DNA of 64,000 nucleotides from Leuconostoc mesenteroides subsp. mesenteroides (GTDB taxonomy: Bacteria > Bacillota > Bacilli > Lactobacillales > Lactobacillaceae): NCBI GenBank assembly GCA_009676745.1, contig CP046062.1:335001-399000 (forward strand), in the 5' to 3' direction. The position numbers were made by a program, and so were the translations under genes. Below the pieces are notes generated by a model that was given only the letters and a program-made list of their open reading frames with translations, was not told the origin of the DNA and ran no database searches. Below are positions 47,403-55,645 of this stretch, piece after piece (the first letter of the stretch is position 1; each line of letters opens with the position of its first letter).

Positions 47403-49777
47403 TATCGAACCTCATAGAGGTTTTTTGACACATTATTTAGTAGCGGTGTTGTAGCCCTCTCTGCAATAATTGTCAGACGATGCATAGCACGTGATGACAC
47501 AGTATACAATAGACGGCGTTCACTATCTTCCTTATAACGTGTTTCATCTGCATGCCATATGATGACGGCATCGAATTCTAGTCCCTTAGCCAAATATGAT
47601 GGCACGATAATAACACCTGGAGCTAACCGCTGATTTTCTGATTGAATCAAAGTGACTTTTTTGTCATTAAGCGCGAGTGACAAAGCTTTTGCATCGGCCA
47701 ATGTTTTTGTAATGATTGCTGTCGATTCTTGTTCTTCGGTATTTTCACGTAATTGGTTCTTTAGCAACTCCAGTAGTTGATTATCGTTTTGCCCAATATA
47801 AACGACCGGTTTCTCACCATCTCGATTAAACGCATCAATGTTTTGACCGTCTATCAAAATTTCTTTTGTAAAGTCTGTAATTTGCTGTGTAGAACGATAA
47901 GTTTGTGTTAGTTGAACATTTTCAACACGCTCTGGCGCAAATAAGGTCGCAAAGTCTTCTTGTAAATGACTAGCATTATCCTTTGTGAATATGGCTTGAT
48001 TCAAATCTCCTAAGACCGTGAACTTAGCCAATGGAAAACTAAACTTCAAGAAGGCAAGCTGGAATGGTGTATAGTCTTGAATCTCATCAATAAACAAAAA
48101 ACGAATATCACGTTCACCATGTTTTCCTGTGATTAAATCATAAAGATATAAATAGATCGTTGTATCAGCGAGAGACATTTGATGATTCTTTAAATTACTG
48201 ATCACTTGCTCAACGTGTTCACGCCACTCATTGTTTGAGATGCCAAATGCAGATAAATCGATGTATTTATGCGCTTCACGTAAAAAGTCCACAAATTGTG
48301 CATTGATATTTAAAAAGCGACTACGCCTAATTTGTTGTGCCAAAGGTTTTAAGGCACGCGTGACGATTTGTTTAGCCAAGAACTTTCTTTCAGCTTTTTC
48401 ACTAGAAAACTCACGTTCTTGCTCACCTTGACCAAGTTGCGTACGTCGTGTAACAGCCGCAGCATCAGCCTCTTCATTATCCCCCATGCGTACACGACCA
48501 GCACCAACTAGTTCATCATATTCTTGCTTCGACAAATTCTCAATTTCAAGATCAACCCAATCTTTACGCATTTCTGTGCCAAGGCGACTACTCAATATTC
48601 GCATTAATGTATCTCGTGTGGCTTCCAAACGTTGGCTGAGTTTATAGTTCTCATTGTATTGATAATAAATTTCAGCAATACGTTCCTTAGGAATCAATGG
48701 TTCATCACGAAACACGATACTTCGTAATTTCATTCCCCCACGATTCAAACTGTCAGCATATACCGCGACAGCTTTGAACATCATTAAGCTTCCCTTAGCA
48801 AGAGCAATTTTGCTATCGGCTTTATCAACTTCAAAACGTTCTTGCATTGTTTCAACCGCAATTTTAGGTAAACGACGCGATGCATACTGGTAGAACGTCA
48901 TCTGTACCATATTTTGCTCACCTAACTCTGGCAAAACCTGATCAATATAATCATTAAATAACTGGTTAGGACTAAACAAAATGACTTGCCCACTCGTTAA
49001 CTTGCCACGGTAACGATATAGCAAATAGGCAATACGTTGCAAAACTGCCGCTGTTTTACCTGAACCAGCGGCACCTTGAACAAATAATAAATCAGCATTC
49101 GTATTACGAATAATTTTATTTTGTTCTTTTTGAATGGTTGTAACGATGGATTTCATTTTTGTTGATGACTCACCATTCAAAGCATTCATCAGCATCGCAT
49201 CGCCAATAGCTTCTTCTGTATCAAACAAGGTTACAATAACACCTTCTTCAATTTGAAATTGTCGTTTTAGCGTTACATGCGCTTTTTGTGAGCCATCAGG
49301 CGTCAAATATTCAACATCCCCAATACCACCATCATAGTAAATCGAAGCTACTGGTGCACGCCAATCATAGACATAATAATTGTTCTCATCATCGCTAAAA
49401 GAGCCAAGCCCAATATAAATTGTCTCTGCCTCACCACTCTCACTGACTGATTCACTAAAATCTATACGCGCAAAATAAGGTTTTTTAATTTGCTTTGTTA
49501 ATATTTCAAATCTTGCTTCTGCTCGTGTTTTTGAACTTTCACGTTCAGCAAGCATTTGTTGCTGCTGACGTACTGACATGGCTGTCTCGACAATGCCAGA
49601 ATAGGTGTCTGTTTTTAAACGTACATCCCCCCAGCTTTTTGATACATCATTAATATTCCGATTAGAACGCTTTATCTCGGATTCGGTATCTATCAATGAT
49701 TTTTTCATTTTCTTGAGGGTTTTGTTTAAATACTGCGTTTCAACTTGTTTAATTTTATCGTTCAAAATGCGTCTCAC
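47402..49777 (-). CDS. helD: RNA polymerase-recycling helicase HelD
   Basis: A 791-aa UvrD/Rep-like superfamily 1 protein. An N-terminal coiled coil (residues 1-90) enters the RNA polymerase secondary channel in HelD. YYVYDWRAPVASIYYDG near 132-148 is the HelD hallmark. Walker A is QGAAGSGKT near 234, Walker B is FIDEIQDYTPFQ near 572, and QTYRSTQQI is near 632. It removes RNA polymerase from DNA. The start is uncertain: GTG at 49777 sits too close to GAGAGTGAG, and a TTG at 49765 fits that Shine-Dalgarno better. Confidence 0.88.
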   Translation of the reverse strand: MRRILNDKIKQVETQYLNKTLKKMKKSLIDTESEIKRSNRNINDVSKSWGDVRLKTDTYSGIVETAMSVRQQQQMLAERESSKTRAEARFEILTKQIKKPYFARIDFSESVSESGEAETIYIGLGSFSDDENNYYVYDWRAPVASIYYDGGIGDVEYLTPDGSQKAHVTLKRQFQIEEGVIVTLFDTEEAIGDAMLMNALNGESSTKMKSIVTTIQKEQNKIIRNTNADLLFVQGAAGSGKTAAVLQRIAYLLYRYRGKLTSGQVILFSPNQLFNDYIDQVLPELGEQNMVQMTFYQYASRRLPKIAVETMQERFEVDKADSKIALAKGSLMMFKAVAVYADSLNRGGMKLRSIVFRDEPLIPKERIAEIYYQYNENYKLSQRLEATRDTLMRILSSRLGTEMRKDWVDLEIENLSKQEYDELVGAGRVRMGDNEEADAAAVTRRTQLGQGEQEREFSSEKAERKFLAKQIVTRALKPLAQQIRRSRFLNINAQFVDFLREAHKYIDLSAFGISNNEWREHVEQVISNLKNHQMSLADTTIYLYLYDLITGKHGERDIRFLFIDEIQDYTPFQLAFLKFSFPLAKFTVLGDLNQAIFTKDNASHLQEDFATLFAPERVENVQLTQTYRSTQQITDFTKEILIDGQNIDAFNRDGEKPVVYIGQNDNQLLELLKNQLRENTEEQESTAIITKTLADAKALSLALNDKKVTLIQSENQRLAPGVIIVPSYLAKGLEFDAVIIWHADETRYKEDSERRLLYTVSSRAMHRLTIIAERATTPLLNNVSKNLYEVR

Positions 49778-49820
49778 TCTCTTGATTTCAATGTAATAAT
49801 TATACGCTTAGTGATTTCAA

Positions 49821-50033
49821 ATGAACAGTAAAATGACTAATGAAAGTACGATGCCCATTCAAATAAAATATCGCATATCACTTTCGATAGATAAAAGAAA
49901 GCATCATTCAATTGACACACTAATTTATATATTAGAGACAGTACATGAAACCGATGAATCAAAAAATATGATGGACACTAGAAAATTATTGGAAAAACTG
50001 ATTTTCTGTTCATTAAAAACTACTGAACTATAA
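49821..50033 (+). CDS. Hypothetical 70-aa protein (doubtful)
   Basis: A charged, largely helical ORF starting MNSKMTNESTMPIQIKYR, divergent from helD. There is no convincing Shine-Dalgarno before the first ATG, no known domain and no terminator. The composition is protein-like (Ile, Lys, Glu, Thr rich), but the length is within reach of chance in this AT-rich spacer. Confidence 0.3.
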   Translation: MNSKMTNESTMPIQIKYRISLSIDKRKHHSIDTLIYILETVHETDESKNMMDTRKLLEKLIFCSLKTTEL

Positions 50034-50136
50034 CTTTTTATACTACAAATACGCACTTTAAGTATGCTTTACACAACCTTGACGGTATAACAATATCTAT
50101 CAAATATACTAAAGATGTTAATTTGAAGGAGAAAAT

Positions 50137-51129
50137 ATGATGCAATGGGCTACTAGACCAACTAACATTAAACTATTGGATAACAATGAAAATTCATTTA
50201 AAACTACAGCAAGTGAACATAAAGTGCTTACTGTCCTACTTAGTATTGGACTCGCGACTTTATTGTTCGCCACATTTTTTGATAAAAATGTCAGTTCTGC
50301 AATTATGAACCAGAATTCTATATTTGGTAATATTTTCCAAAACTATGCTGACCAAGGTGCAGGAATTGTTTTATTCACTGCTTTTGAAATCATTGCATGG
50401 GGTACATGGCGTCGTGTTCGGGGAAATATCTTGAAATATGCTATGACCGGTAGTGCTTTAGTATTTGCTTTTAACCAAATGCTGGCGATTTTGCAAGATA
50501 TGCTAAGTTACACATATTCCATGCTCAATAACTTATCAAAAGGACTTCCCATGGGCATGGCAAACAATACGTCTGCAGTGGCAAACTATCCTGAACCCCT
50601 TCGTTGGAGCGCAGCGTTTATCCTGACCGTACTATTATCTATACTGTTTTTCAACTGGATTAACGGTAAAAATGACTCAGATATTAGTTATTTAATCAAT
50701 GCTGCTCTCATCGGTATTGCCGTTGTTTTTATTGCACAAACAACAATTGGAGAAATGAAGTCATTGTGGGGGCGTTTTCGACCATATGAAATGACAAGTG
50801 TAGCAGGTGATACAATGAGCGAATTCACACCTTGGTACCATTTGAATGGTGTGAACGGCCACAACTCATTCCCGTCAGGACACACAATGTCCGGCTGGCT
50901 ATTTTTATACTTAACCTTCTTTGTTCCTCGAGAAAATATTAGTTTGCAAAAGAAAATGACATTTTTAGGGATTACAATGGGTATTCTCACCGGCCTCAGT
51001 CGCGTTCGAATCGGCGCACATTGGCTCAGCGATGTCACTGTATCAAGCATATTAGTCGGTCTTATCATCTTTATGGCGAGTCGTTTATTAACAGCACATT
51101 TTGTTGAAAGCCGCTCTTCCCTAAACTAA
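50137..51129 (+). CDS. Membrane-bound PAP2 phosphatase
   Basis: A 330-aa protein with about six transmembrane segments and all three PAP2 motifs: KSLWGRFRP near residue 209, PSGHTMSGW near 247-255, and SRVRIGAHWLSD near 288-299. The length and the long N-terminal extension with two extra segments resemble PgpB-type lipid phosphatases that act on undecaprenyl pyrophosphate or phosphatidylglycerol phosphate outside the membrane. GGAG lies 5 nt upstream of the first of two ATGs. It is monocistronic with a terminator. Confidence 0.85.
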   Translation: MMQWATRPTNIKLLDNNENSFKTTASEHKVLTVLLSIGLATLLFATFFDKNVSSAIMNQNSIFGNIFQNYADQGAGIVLFTAFEIIAWGTWRRVRGNILKYAMTGSALVFAFNQMLAILQDMLSYTYSMLNNLSKGLPMGMANNTSAVANYPEPLRWSAAFILTVLLSILFFNWINGKNDSDISYLINAALIGIAVVFIAQTTIGEMKSLWGRFRPYEMTSVAGDTMSEFTPWYHLNGVNGHNSFPSGHTMSGWLFLYLTFFVPRENISLQKKMTFLGITMGILTGLSRVRIGAHWLSDVTVSSILVGLIIFMASRLLTAHFVESRSSLN

Positions 51130-51142
51130 AGTCATCACCATT

Positions 51143-51178
51143 AAAAACTGCTATGATAACAAATCATAGCGGTTTTTT
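51143..51178 (+). terminator. PAP2 gene terminator
   Basis: AAAAACTGCTATGAT/ATCATAGCGGTTTTTT hairpin with one G-T pair. Confidence 0.85.
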
Positions 51179-51201
51179 ACTATCACTCAAACAAGATTTT
51201 G

Positions 51202-51834
51202 CTATCTACTTGGGTACTCATACTTAAATACCCAAGTATCATTGACTTGTCCGAATGAAGTAAAAGACAACTTATTAATTTCATTAAAGCCATTTTTCTG
51301 ATAAAAAACACTGTTAATTGCTGTGTTAGTAATCAAACATATCGCTTTACCGTCTCTTTTTTCAACCATATCAATAATTTGTGATATCGTTCTTGATCCT
51401 ATTTTCTGGCCTTGATGTTTTGGTGAAACAACCAATGTATCTACGTACCAAAAACTTTCAAATTCTTTTGGCATGATATTATCTGATTGAGATAGATTTC
51501 GCATGATTCGTCTAGCAATTTTAGGAGAGCACTTAAAAGGTAGTCGCCATCCACCGATTTTAAAATACGTCCAAATGCCAATATGGTGGTGGTATGGTGC
51601 TTTCAAAATAAAGGAAGCGACTATCTCTGACTCTTCAACACAAACGAAACAATCTTCACACCTAATATTGGCTAATGTATTTAAATACATTAGCCAATAT
51701 AGTGCTTGCTGTGATTGAGATTTTTCAGTTGAGACATTAAATAGCGGATAATCACGGAAAGCATCATATGTCAATTTCGTCACATGATTCAAGTCATTTA
51801 GCGTTGCTGTTCTAATAATCATTCTATTCTCCAA
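51202..51834 (-). CDS. GNAT family N-acetyltransferase
   Basis: A 210-aa acetyl-CoA dependent transferase. The first strand IIRTATLNDLNHVTKLTYDAF and motif A (VDTLVVSPKHQGQKIGSRTI near residues 129-148, with the QxxxIG pyrophosphate loop) define the GNAT fold. YQKNGFNEI near 173 is motif B. The substrate is unknown. GGAGA precedes the ATG. Monocistronic. Confidence 0.82.
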   Translation of the reverse strand: MENRMIIRTATLNDLNHVTKLTYDAFRDYPLFNVSTEKSQSQQALYWLMYLNTLANIRCEDCFVCVEESEIVASFILKAPYHHHIGIWTYFKIGGWRLPFKCSPKIARRIMRNLSQSDNIMPKEFESFWYVDTLVVSPKHQGQKIGSRTISQIIDMVEKRDGKAICLITNTAINSVFYQKNGFNEINKLSFTSFGQVNDTWVFKYEYPSR

Positions 51835-51904
51835 TACTTCTGAATCAATCTGTACTTTATTATCTCATAACCCTACCAAAGTGTCGTCTTTGAAAATGAG
51901 ATTA

Positions 51905-51933
51905 TTGACAGAAACACACTTTAGCGTAATAAT
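51905..51933 (+). promoter_or_regulatory. Promoter of immunity-like gene
   Basis: TTGACA (51905-51910), a 16- or 17-bp spacer and TAATAA/AATAAT (51927-51933). Confidence 0.6.
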
Positions 51934-51979
51934 AACATTAATTAAACAACATTTACTAATTGAGGGGGATTTTAAAACT

Positions 51980-52282
51980 ATGCAAAAAGATGAAAAAGTT
52001 GAAACCATGCTGGATCAAATGAGTGTCGCCTTTTCTGACGAAGATGTTAAAAATCAACCAGAATTACGAGAAATGATTTTCAATTACGCACAGGAGTTAA
52101 CTAAAACGCAAGATACCGGCTTAGTGGCTACTAAAATGGTTAAATCTCTTGTTCAATACTATTGGATAACAAAAACTCAATTGCCCGAAGCAGCCATCAA
52201 ACTTCATCATCAAATCAAAAAAGATGCTGCCGTTTACGACGGTATCGCGATGTCTGCCCTGTTATTACCTGTATGGTTCTAA
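51980..52282 (+). CDS. Bacteriocin immunity-like protein (tentative)
   Basis: A 100-aa acidic, all-helical protein starting MQKDEKVETMLDQM. LVATKMVKSLVQYYWITKTQLPEAAIKLHHQI near residues 49-80 resembles the middle of pediocin-type (EntA) immunity proteins, which are about 100 aa four-helix bundles that guard the mannose PTS. No bacteriocin gene is adjacent, so it could be an orphan immunity gene. The start at 51980 has GAGGGGGA upstream; the open frame extends to 51881 without support. Confidence 0.45.
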   Translation: MQKDEKVETMLDQMSVAFSDEDVKNQPELREMIFNYAQELTKTQDTGLVATKMVKSLVQYYWITKTQLPEAAIKLHHQIKKDAAVYDGIAMSALLLPVWF

Positions 52283-52315
52283 TTGCTTGGGTCATTTTTC
52301 GTTAGCTTAAAATAC

Positions 52316-52376
52316 AAAAAGCTTCTATATAAATACTGACTGTTTAATCAGTTATGCGTTTATATAGAAGCTTTTT
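52316..52376. terminator. Strong bidirectional terminator
   Basis: 18-bp arms AAAAAGCTTCTATATAAA/TTTATATAGAAGCTTTTT with an inner ACTGA/TCAGT stem, after the immunity-like gene. Confidence 0.85.
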
Positions 52377-52422
52377 ATGTTTTCAATCTTTTCCACCAAA
52401 AAATAATTAATTAACCCTATTT

Positions 52423-52448
52423 TGTAACCAATTGTCCCCTTATTCGTT
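52423..52448 (+). promoter_or_regulatory. ECF-type autoregulatory promoter (candidate)
   Basis: TGTAAC (52423-52428), exactly 16 bp, then CGTT (52445-52448). This matches the TGAAAC/TGTAAC-N16-CGT pattern of Bacillus ECF sigma promoters and lies 22 bp before the sigma factor start. There is no good housekeeping promoter in the same place. Confidence 0.6.
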
Positions 52449-52470
52449 ATATATATAACAGGAGAAAATA

Positions 52471-52962
52471 ATGGAGATTAATCAGTATGAAAACATCGTA
52501 CTAAATATTGCACAAGAGGTTGTCCGATTTTTAGTCAAAAAAGGCGCTAGGCTACAGGACGCCGAAGATATCGCTCAAGACGTAATGATCAAGTTAATCG
52601 AAACAAGCATTGTTTTAGAAGAGAATAAACTACGGCCATGGATTTATAAGGTTGCGCTATCAAAATTTTATGACAAACATAGACGAAATAGGAGATATGA
52701 TAATATCCTGCATGAACTATATAACCATGCGGAAACATCAAACACAGACTATACAAAGTTAAATGATAATAAGCTACCTTATGAAGTACTTCATCAACTC
52801 AACCATTATCAATTACAGCTCATTTATCTAAAATACGATGAACAGCGCAGTATTCAATTCATTGCTAAGGAACTACGTTTTAGCCAGGCTAAAATTAAAA
52901 TTGATTTATTTAGAACGAGAATGTATCTCAAAAAATTATTGGAGAAATATAAAAATGAATGA
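52471..52962 (+). CDS. ECF-type sigma factor
   Basis: A 163-aa sigma-70 family protein with only regions 2 and 4. Region 2 has DAEDIAQDVMIKLIE near residues 30-44 (core binding) and LRPWIYKVALSKFYDKHRR near 54-72 (-10 recognition). Region 4 has LIYLKYDEQRSIQFIAKELRFSQAKIKIDLFRTRMYLK near 116-153 with its helix-turn-helix. AGGAG lies 7 nt before the ATG. It overlaps the anti-sigma gene by 8 bp. The trigger is unknown; envelope stress is the usual theme. Confidence 0.87.
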   Translation: MEINQYENIVLNIAQEVVRFLVKKGARLQDAEDIAQDVMIKLIETSIVLEENKLRPWIYKVALSKFYDKHRRNRRYDNILHELYNHAETSNTDYTKLNDNKLPYEVLHQLNHYQLQLIYLKYDEQRSIQFIAKELRFSQAKIKIDLFRTRMYLKKLLEKYKNE

Positions 52963-53962
52963 TAATCAAACATTTGAACAATTAATCAAAAAAACCAAAA
53001 AAAGAAATATACTCAAAGGTATACTTATTAGTTCTTTATCTACAATTACCGTGTTTTTTATCATTCTTGTTGGCGCAAATTTATTTGTAGCCCATACTAT
53101 GAATAGACAATTAGAATTACAAAATCAAAAACTAACCATCGAAAATATCGCCTTTTCACCAAATATATTCACAAATAATCAACATACTACTTCCAACGCA
53201 TGGACAAAATCAACAATAACTGAAACCCGATTTAAAAATATTGATGGTTACCATATTTATTATCCGGAAAAAACTGTACAAATCGGTCTATTTGGAACAC
53301 AAAATCTCTCCCACAATAACATTGATGTTTATAATGACACCCCCTCAATTATTGCCAAAAATTCGAAAACACAAGAAAAAGAGCCAATGTTTTTCAGCCG
53401 TTCTGCTAAGTCAATACATAAAAATTCAAAAAAAATTTCATTGTATACATCACCGACGCATGAAGCAAAAACATTATCTACAATGAAAAACACATTAGCA
53501 GAAGTAGCTTTAACATTTGATAAACCTTATTCTTATAGTGAAATAAAAAAAATGCTTCCAGATAATGTCATGATTAATTACTATTGGGTAGGTTTCGGAA
53601 ATAGTAATACATCAACAATAGCAAGTGCCGGTAATTATATCGGTTTGAATGCTAGCGATGATGGGAAAGGTTCTTTGCAGGAAGGTAGTACAAAAAACAA
53701 TACCTACACTGGCTACAAGGGATTGAAACAAGCGTTAACTGATTCGATATCTTTACCGTTAGCGTCGCACATTTCCGATAAAAGCTATATCACATCAATT
53801 AAATCACAATTATCTTCAAACCTAAGTACCGCAAAATTCAATGGTGTTATTGTCACTGGTAGAACTGAACATCTGCAAAATCTCGATAATTTAAACTTCA
53901 TTTTTGCAAGTAATGTCGGATTAACAACAGCAATTGTTCCTTATGAAACACCATTAAAATAG
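52955..53962 (+). CDS. Membrane anti-sigma factor (sigma-regulator family)
   Basis: A 335-aa protein with a short cytoplasmic N terminus, one transmembrane helix (residues 20-44) and a large outside domain. The layout matches the Sigma_reg_N / Sigma_reg_C family found next to ECF sigma factors. No zinc anti-sigma HxxxCxxC motif is present. The ATG at 52955 has GGAGA upstream and starts inside the sigma gene end, so translation is coupled. It would hold the sigma factor at the membrane until a signal arrives. Confidence 0.78.
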   Translation: MNDNQTFEQLIKKTKKRNILKGILISSLSTITVFFIILVGANLFVAHTMNRQLELQNQKLTIENIAFSPNIFTNNQHTTSNAWTKSTITETRFKNIDGYHIYYPEKTVQIGLFGTQNLSHNNIDVYNDTPSIIAKNSKTQEKEPMFFSRSAKSIHKNSKKISLYTSPTHEAKTLSTMKNTLAEVALTFDKPYSYSEIKKMLPDNVMINYYWVGFGNSNTSTIASAGNYIGLNASDDGKGSLQEGSTKNNTYTGYKGLKQALTDSISLPLASHISDKSYITSIKSQLSSNLSTAKFNGVIVTGRTEHLQNLDNLNFIFASNVGLTTAIVPYETPLK

Positions 53963-53974
53963 ATTATCTTATAT

Positions 53975-54020
53975 AGTAAAAGGCACACAAATCTTTATTA
54001 GAAATTGTGTGCCTTTTACT
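53975..54020. terminator. Terminator of sigma/anti-sigma operon
   Basis: AGTAAAAGGCACACAA and its complement at 54005-54020 form a long stem with T-rich ends on both strands. Confidence 0.85.
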
Positions 54021-54171
54021 AAACAATACATTTAAGTTGCTATTACAATAACTATTGCCTTTCCAAGTATGAATCGTACTGTATTAAGAACAATCAATAT
54101 GTGATGATTTAGCTTGAGGTATTGACTAATCCATAAATAACCATAGTAAATAAGAAAAAAATGCTGCAAAA

Positions 54172-54572
54172 TCATTTAAATGCTCGAATAATATCCGGAA
54201 TCGTACCACCAATAAGACCTAATAGTATATCGCTACCCACCAATAATCCGCTGCGAACTCCCAAAAATTCATTTGCTCGCTTCTTCTACGAATATATTTC
54301 CCCTTACGTGGATCATATATAAATTCGTTTTTATCTATTTTATCCTCGGCATCGTCTTCTTTTGGCTTAATGCCTAAAACAATCGTATCAAGCGAGCAAT
54401 CAAATATTTCAGCCAACTTAACTAAGTTGCTCATATCCGGTGTTGCATCTCCAGACTCCCAACGAGAAACCGCTTGACGTGATATGTACAATTTCCCAGC
54501 AACATCCTCTTGAGACATACCCAAATTAGTACGTAATTTTTTTAACTGTGTTGGAAACTGTATCTGCATCAT
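54172..54572 (-). pseudogene. XRE-family regulator with membrane tail, frameshifted
   Basis: The main frame (54219-54572, 117 aa) has an XRE helix-turn-helix (LKKLRTNLGMSQEDVAGKLYISRQAVSRWESG near residues 10-41). A linker and NFWEFAADYWWVAI follow, then it stops. The adjoining frame continues LLGLIGGTIPDIIRAFK to a stop at 54172. Removing two bases (TA) from the ATATA run near 54221-54226 would restore one 131-residue protein with a C-terminal membrane helix, as in several lactic acid bacterial XRE proteins. The truncated form may still bind DNA. Confidence 0.65.
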
Positions 54573-54735
54573 TTACTCTCCTAAGTATATTTAATACCTC
54601 AATTATTCAACAGAATCTTGTAAAACGATAGCAATTAAATTCGTGAAAATAGCAATCTACAACGTAAAAATGCGCAAACACAGATTGCGTAGGTCAAATC
54701 CTATACCTTGATAACAGGCGTTAAGTAGGTTGCGT

Positions 54736-55176
54736 TTATTTTTTCAAGATTTTTGCCCAAAAACTTTTTGACTTTTCTTTTTGCAACTCGGTTTTCAAAT
54801 TATCGATTTCTGATACAAACTCAGAAGTATCTGAAACTTCAAGATACTGCTGTTCTTTGACGTCGATCTTGTGCTGTAAATCAAGTGAGAGCGTTTGTTG
54901 TTGATCGAGCAATTTATGAAGTTGTTTAATTTGCTCATCTTTTGTCTTGAGTTGCTCTGATAAAGTCTTGACACTTTCTGAAACGGCATCAGAATGATTA
55001 TTATCGGTAGCTTCAGGCATTGACTCGAGATTTTTTAACTCTTCCTGTGTGAATTCACGCTGACTAGGATTGATGTTCCAGGCTTTAGCTCTCCTATAAT
55101 AGGTAGCTTTACTAATATCAAGTTGCTTAAGAATACTTGTTAATGTTTTGAATTCTATTTTCCCGCTCTCACTCAT
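54736..55176 (-). CDS. DUF536 protein, plasmid replication-associated type
   Basis: A 146-aa protein. The N-terminal helix-turn-helix region (LTSILKQLDISKATYYRRAKAWNI near residues 11-34) is followed by a coiled coil with KQLHKLLDQQQTLSLDLQHKI near 85-105, the DUF536 signature. DUF536 genes normally follow repB on theta plasmids of lactic acid bacteria. No rep gene or iteron array is near, so this is a chromosomal relative or a plasmid remnant. The ATG at 55176 has AAAGGT about 9 nt upstream; 55206 is an alternative. Confidence 0.7.
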   Translation of the reverse strand: MSESGKIEFKTLTSILKQLDISKATYYRRAKAWNINPSQREFTQEELKNLESMPEATDNNHSDAVSESVKTLSEQLKTKDEQIKQLHKLLDQQQTLSLDLQHKIDVKEQQYLEVSDTSEFVSEIDNLKTELQKEKSKSFWAKILKK

Positions 55177-55206
55177 CGTCTGATACCTTTCTGATAAAAT
55201 GTGCAT

Positions 55207-55603
55207 ACTAATAGTATACCTTTATCTCGATAAATAGGAAACAAAAAAACAAAAGCACTTTGCATAGAAAATATTTTTGAAGAATATCTAATAGTCATCA
55301 AAGTTTTACAGTATTATCTCTACTCTGCTGTGTCGCTCACCAATATGTTAGTACATTGATAACAAATAAAAACATAATTGCTAAAATAATTAGTCATCGC
55401 AAAATTCCCTGTATTTTCCACACTGACAATTCCTTATTAATACTATCAACCGTATCTATCGCTCTTCTTTTAACATTGTATCCAAACAAAAACCTAAGTA
55501 ACCACTCAAACTATCCAAACTTGCATAGGTAACTAGTGTAAAACAACTTGCTATGTAATCTTTAACATATTGATATGAGGATGTTTCAATACAATAATAG
55601 ACA
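55207..55603. other. AT-rich intergenic region without recognised genes
   Basis: About 400 bp between the DUF536 gene and the M24 gene terminator. All frames are broken. I found no tRNA, terminator, transposon end or iteron-like repeats. Confidence 0.5.
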
Positions 55604-55644
55604 AAAAAGAGTGTTCCACTCAATGTGAGTGGAACACTCTTTTT
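55604..55644 (-). terminator. M24 gene terminator
   Basis: Perfect 18-bp stem AAAAAGAGTGTTCCACTC/GAGTGGAACACTCTTTTT with a 5-nt loop. Confidence 0.9.
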
Positions 55645-55645
55645 A

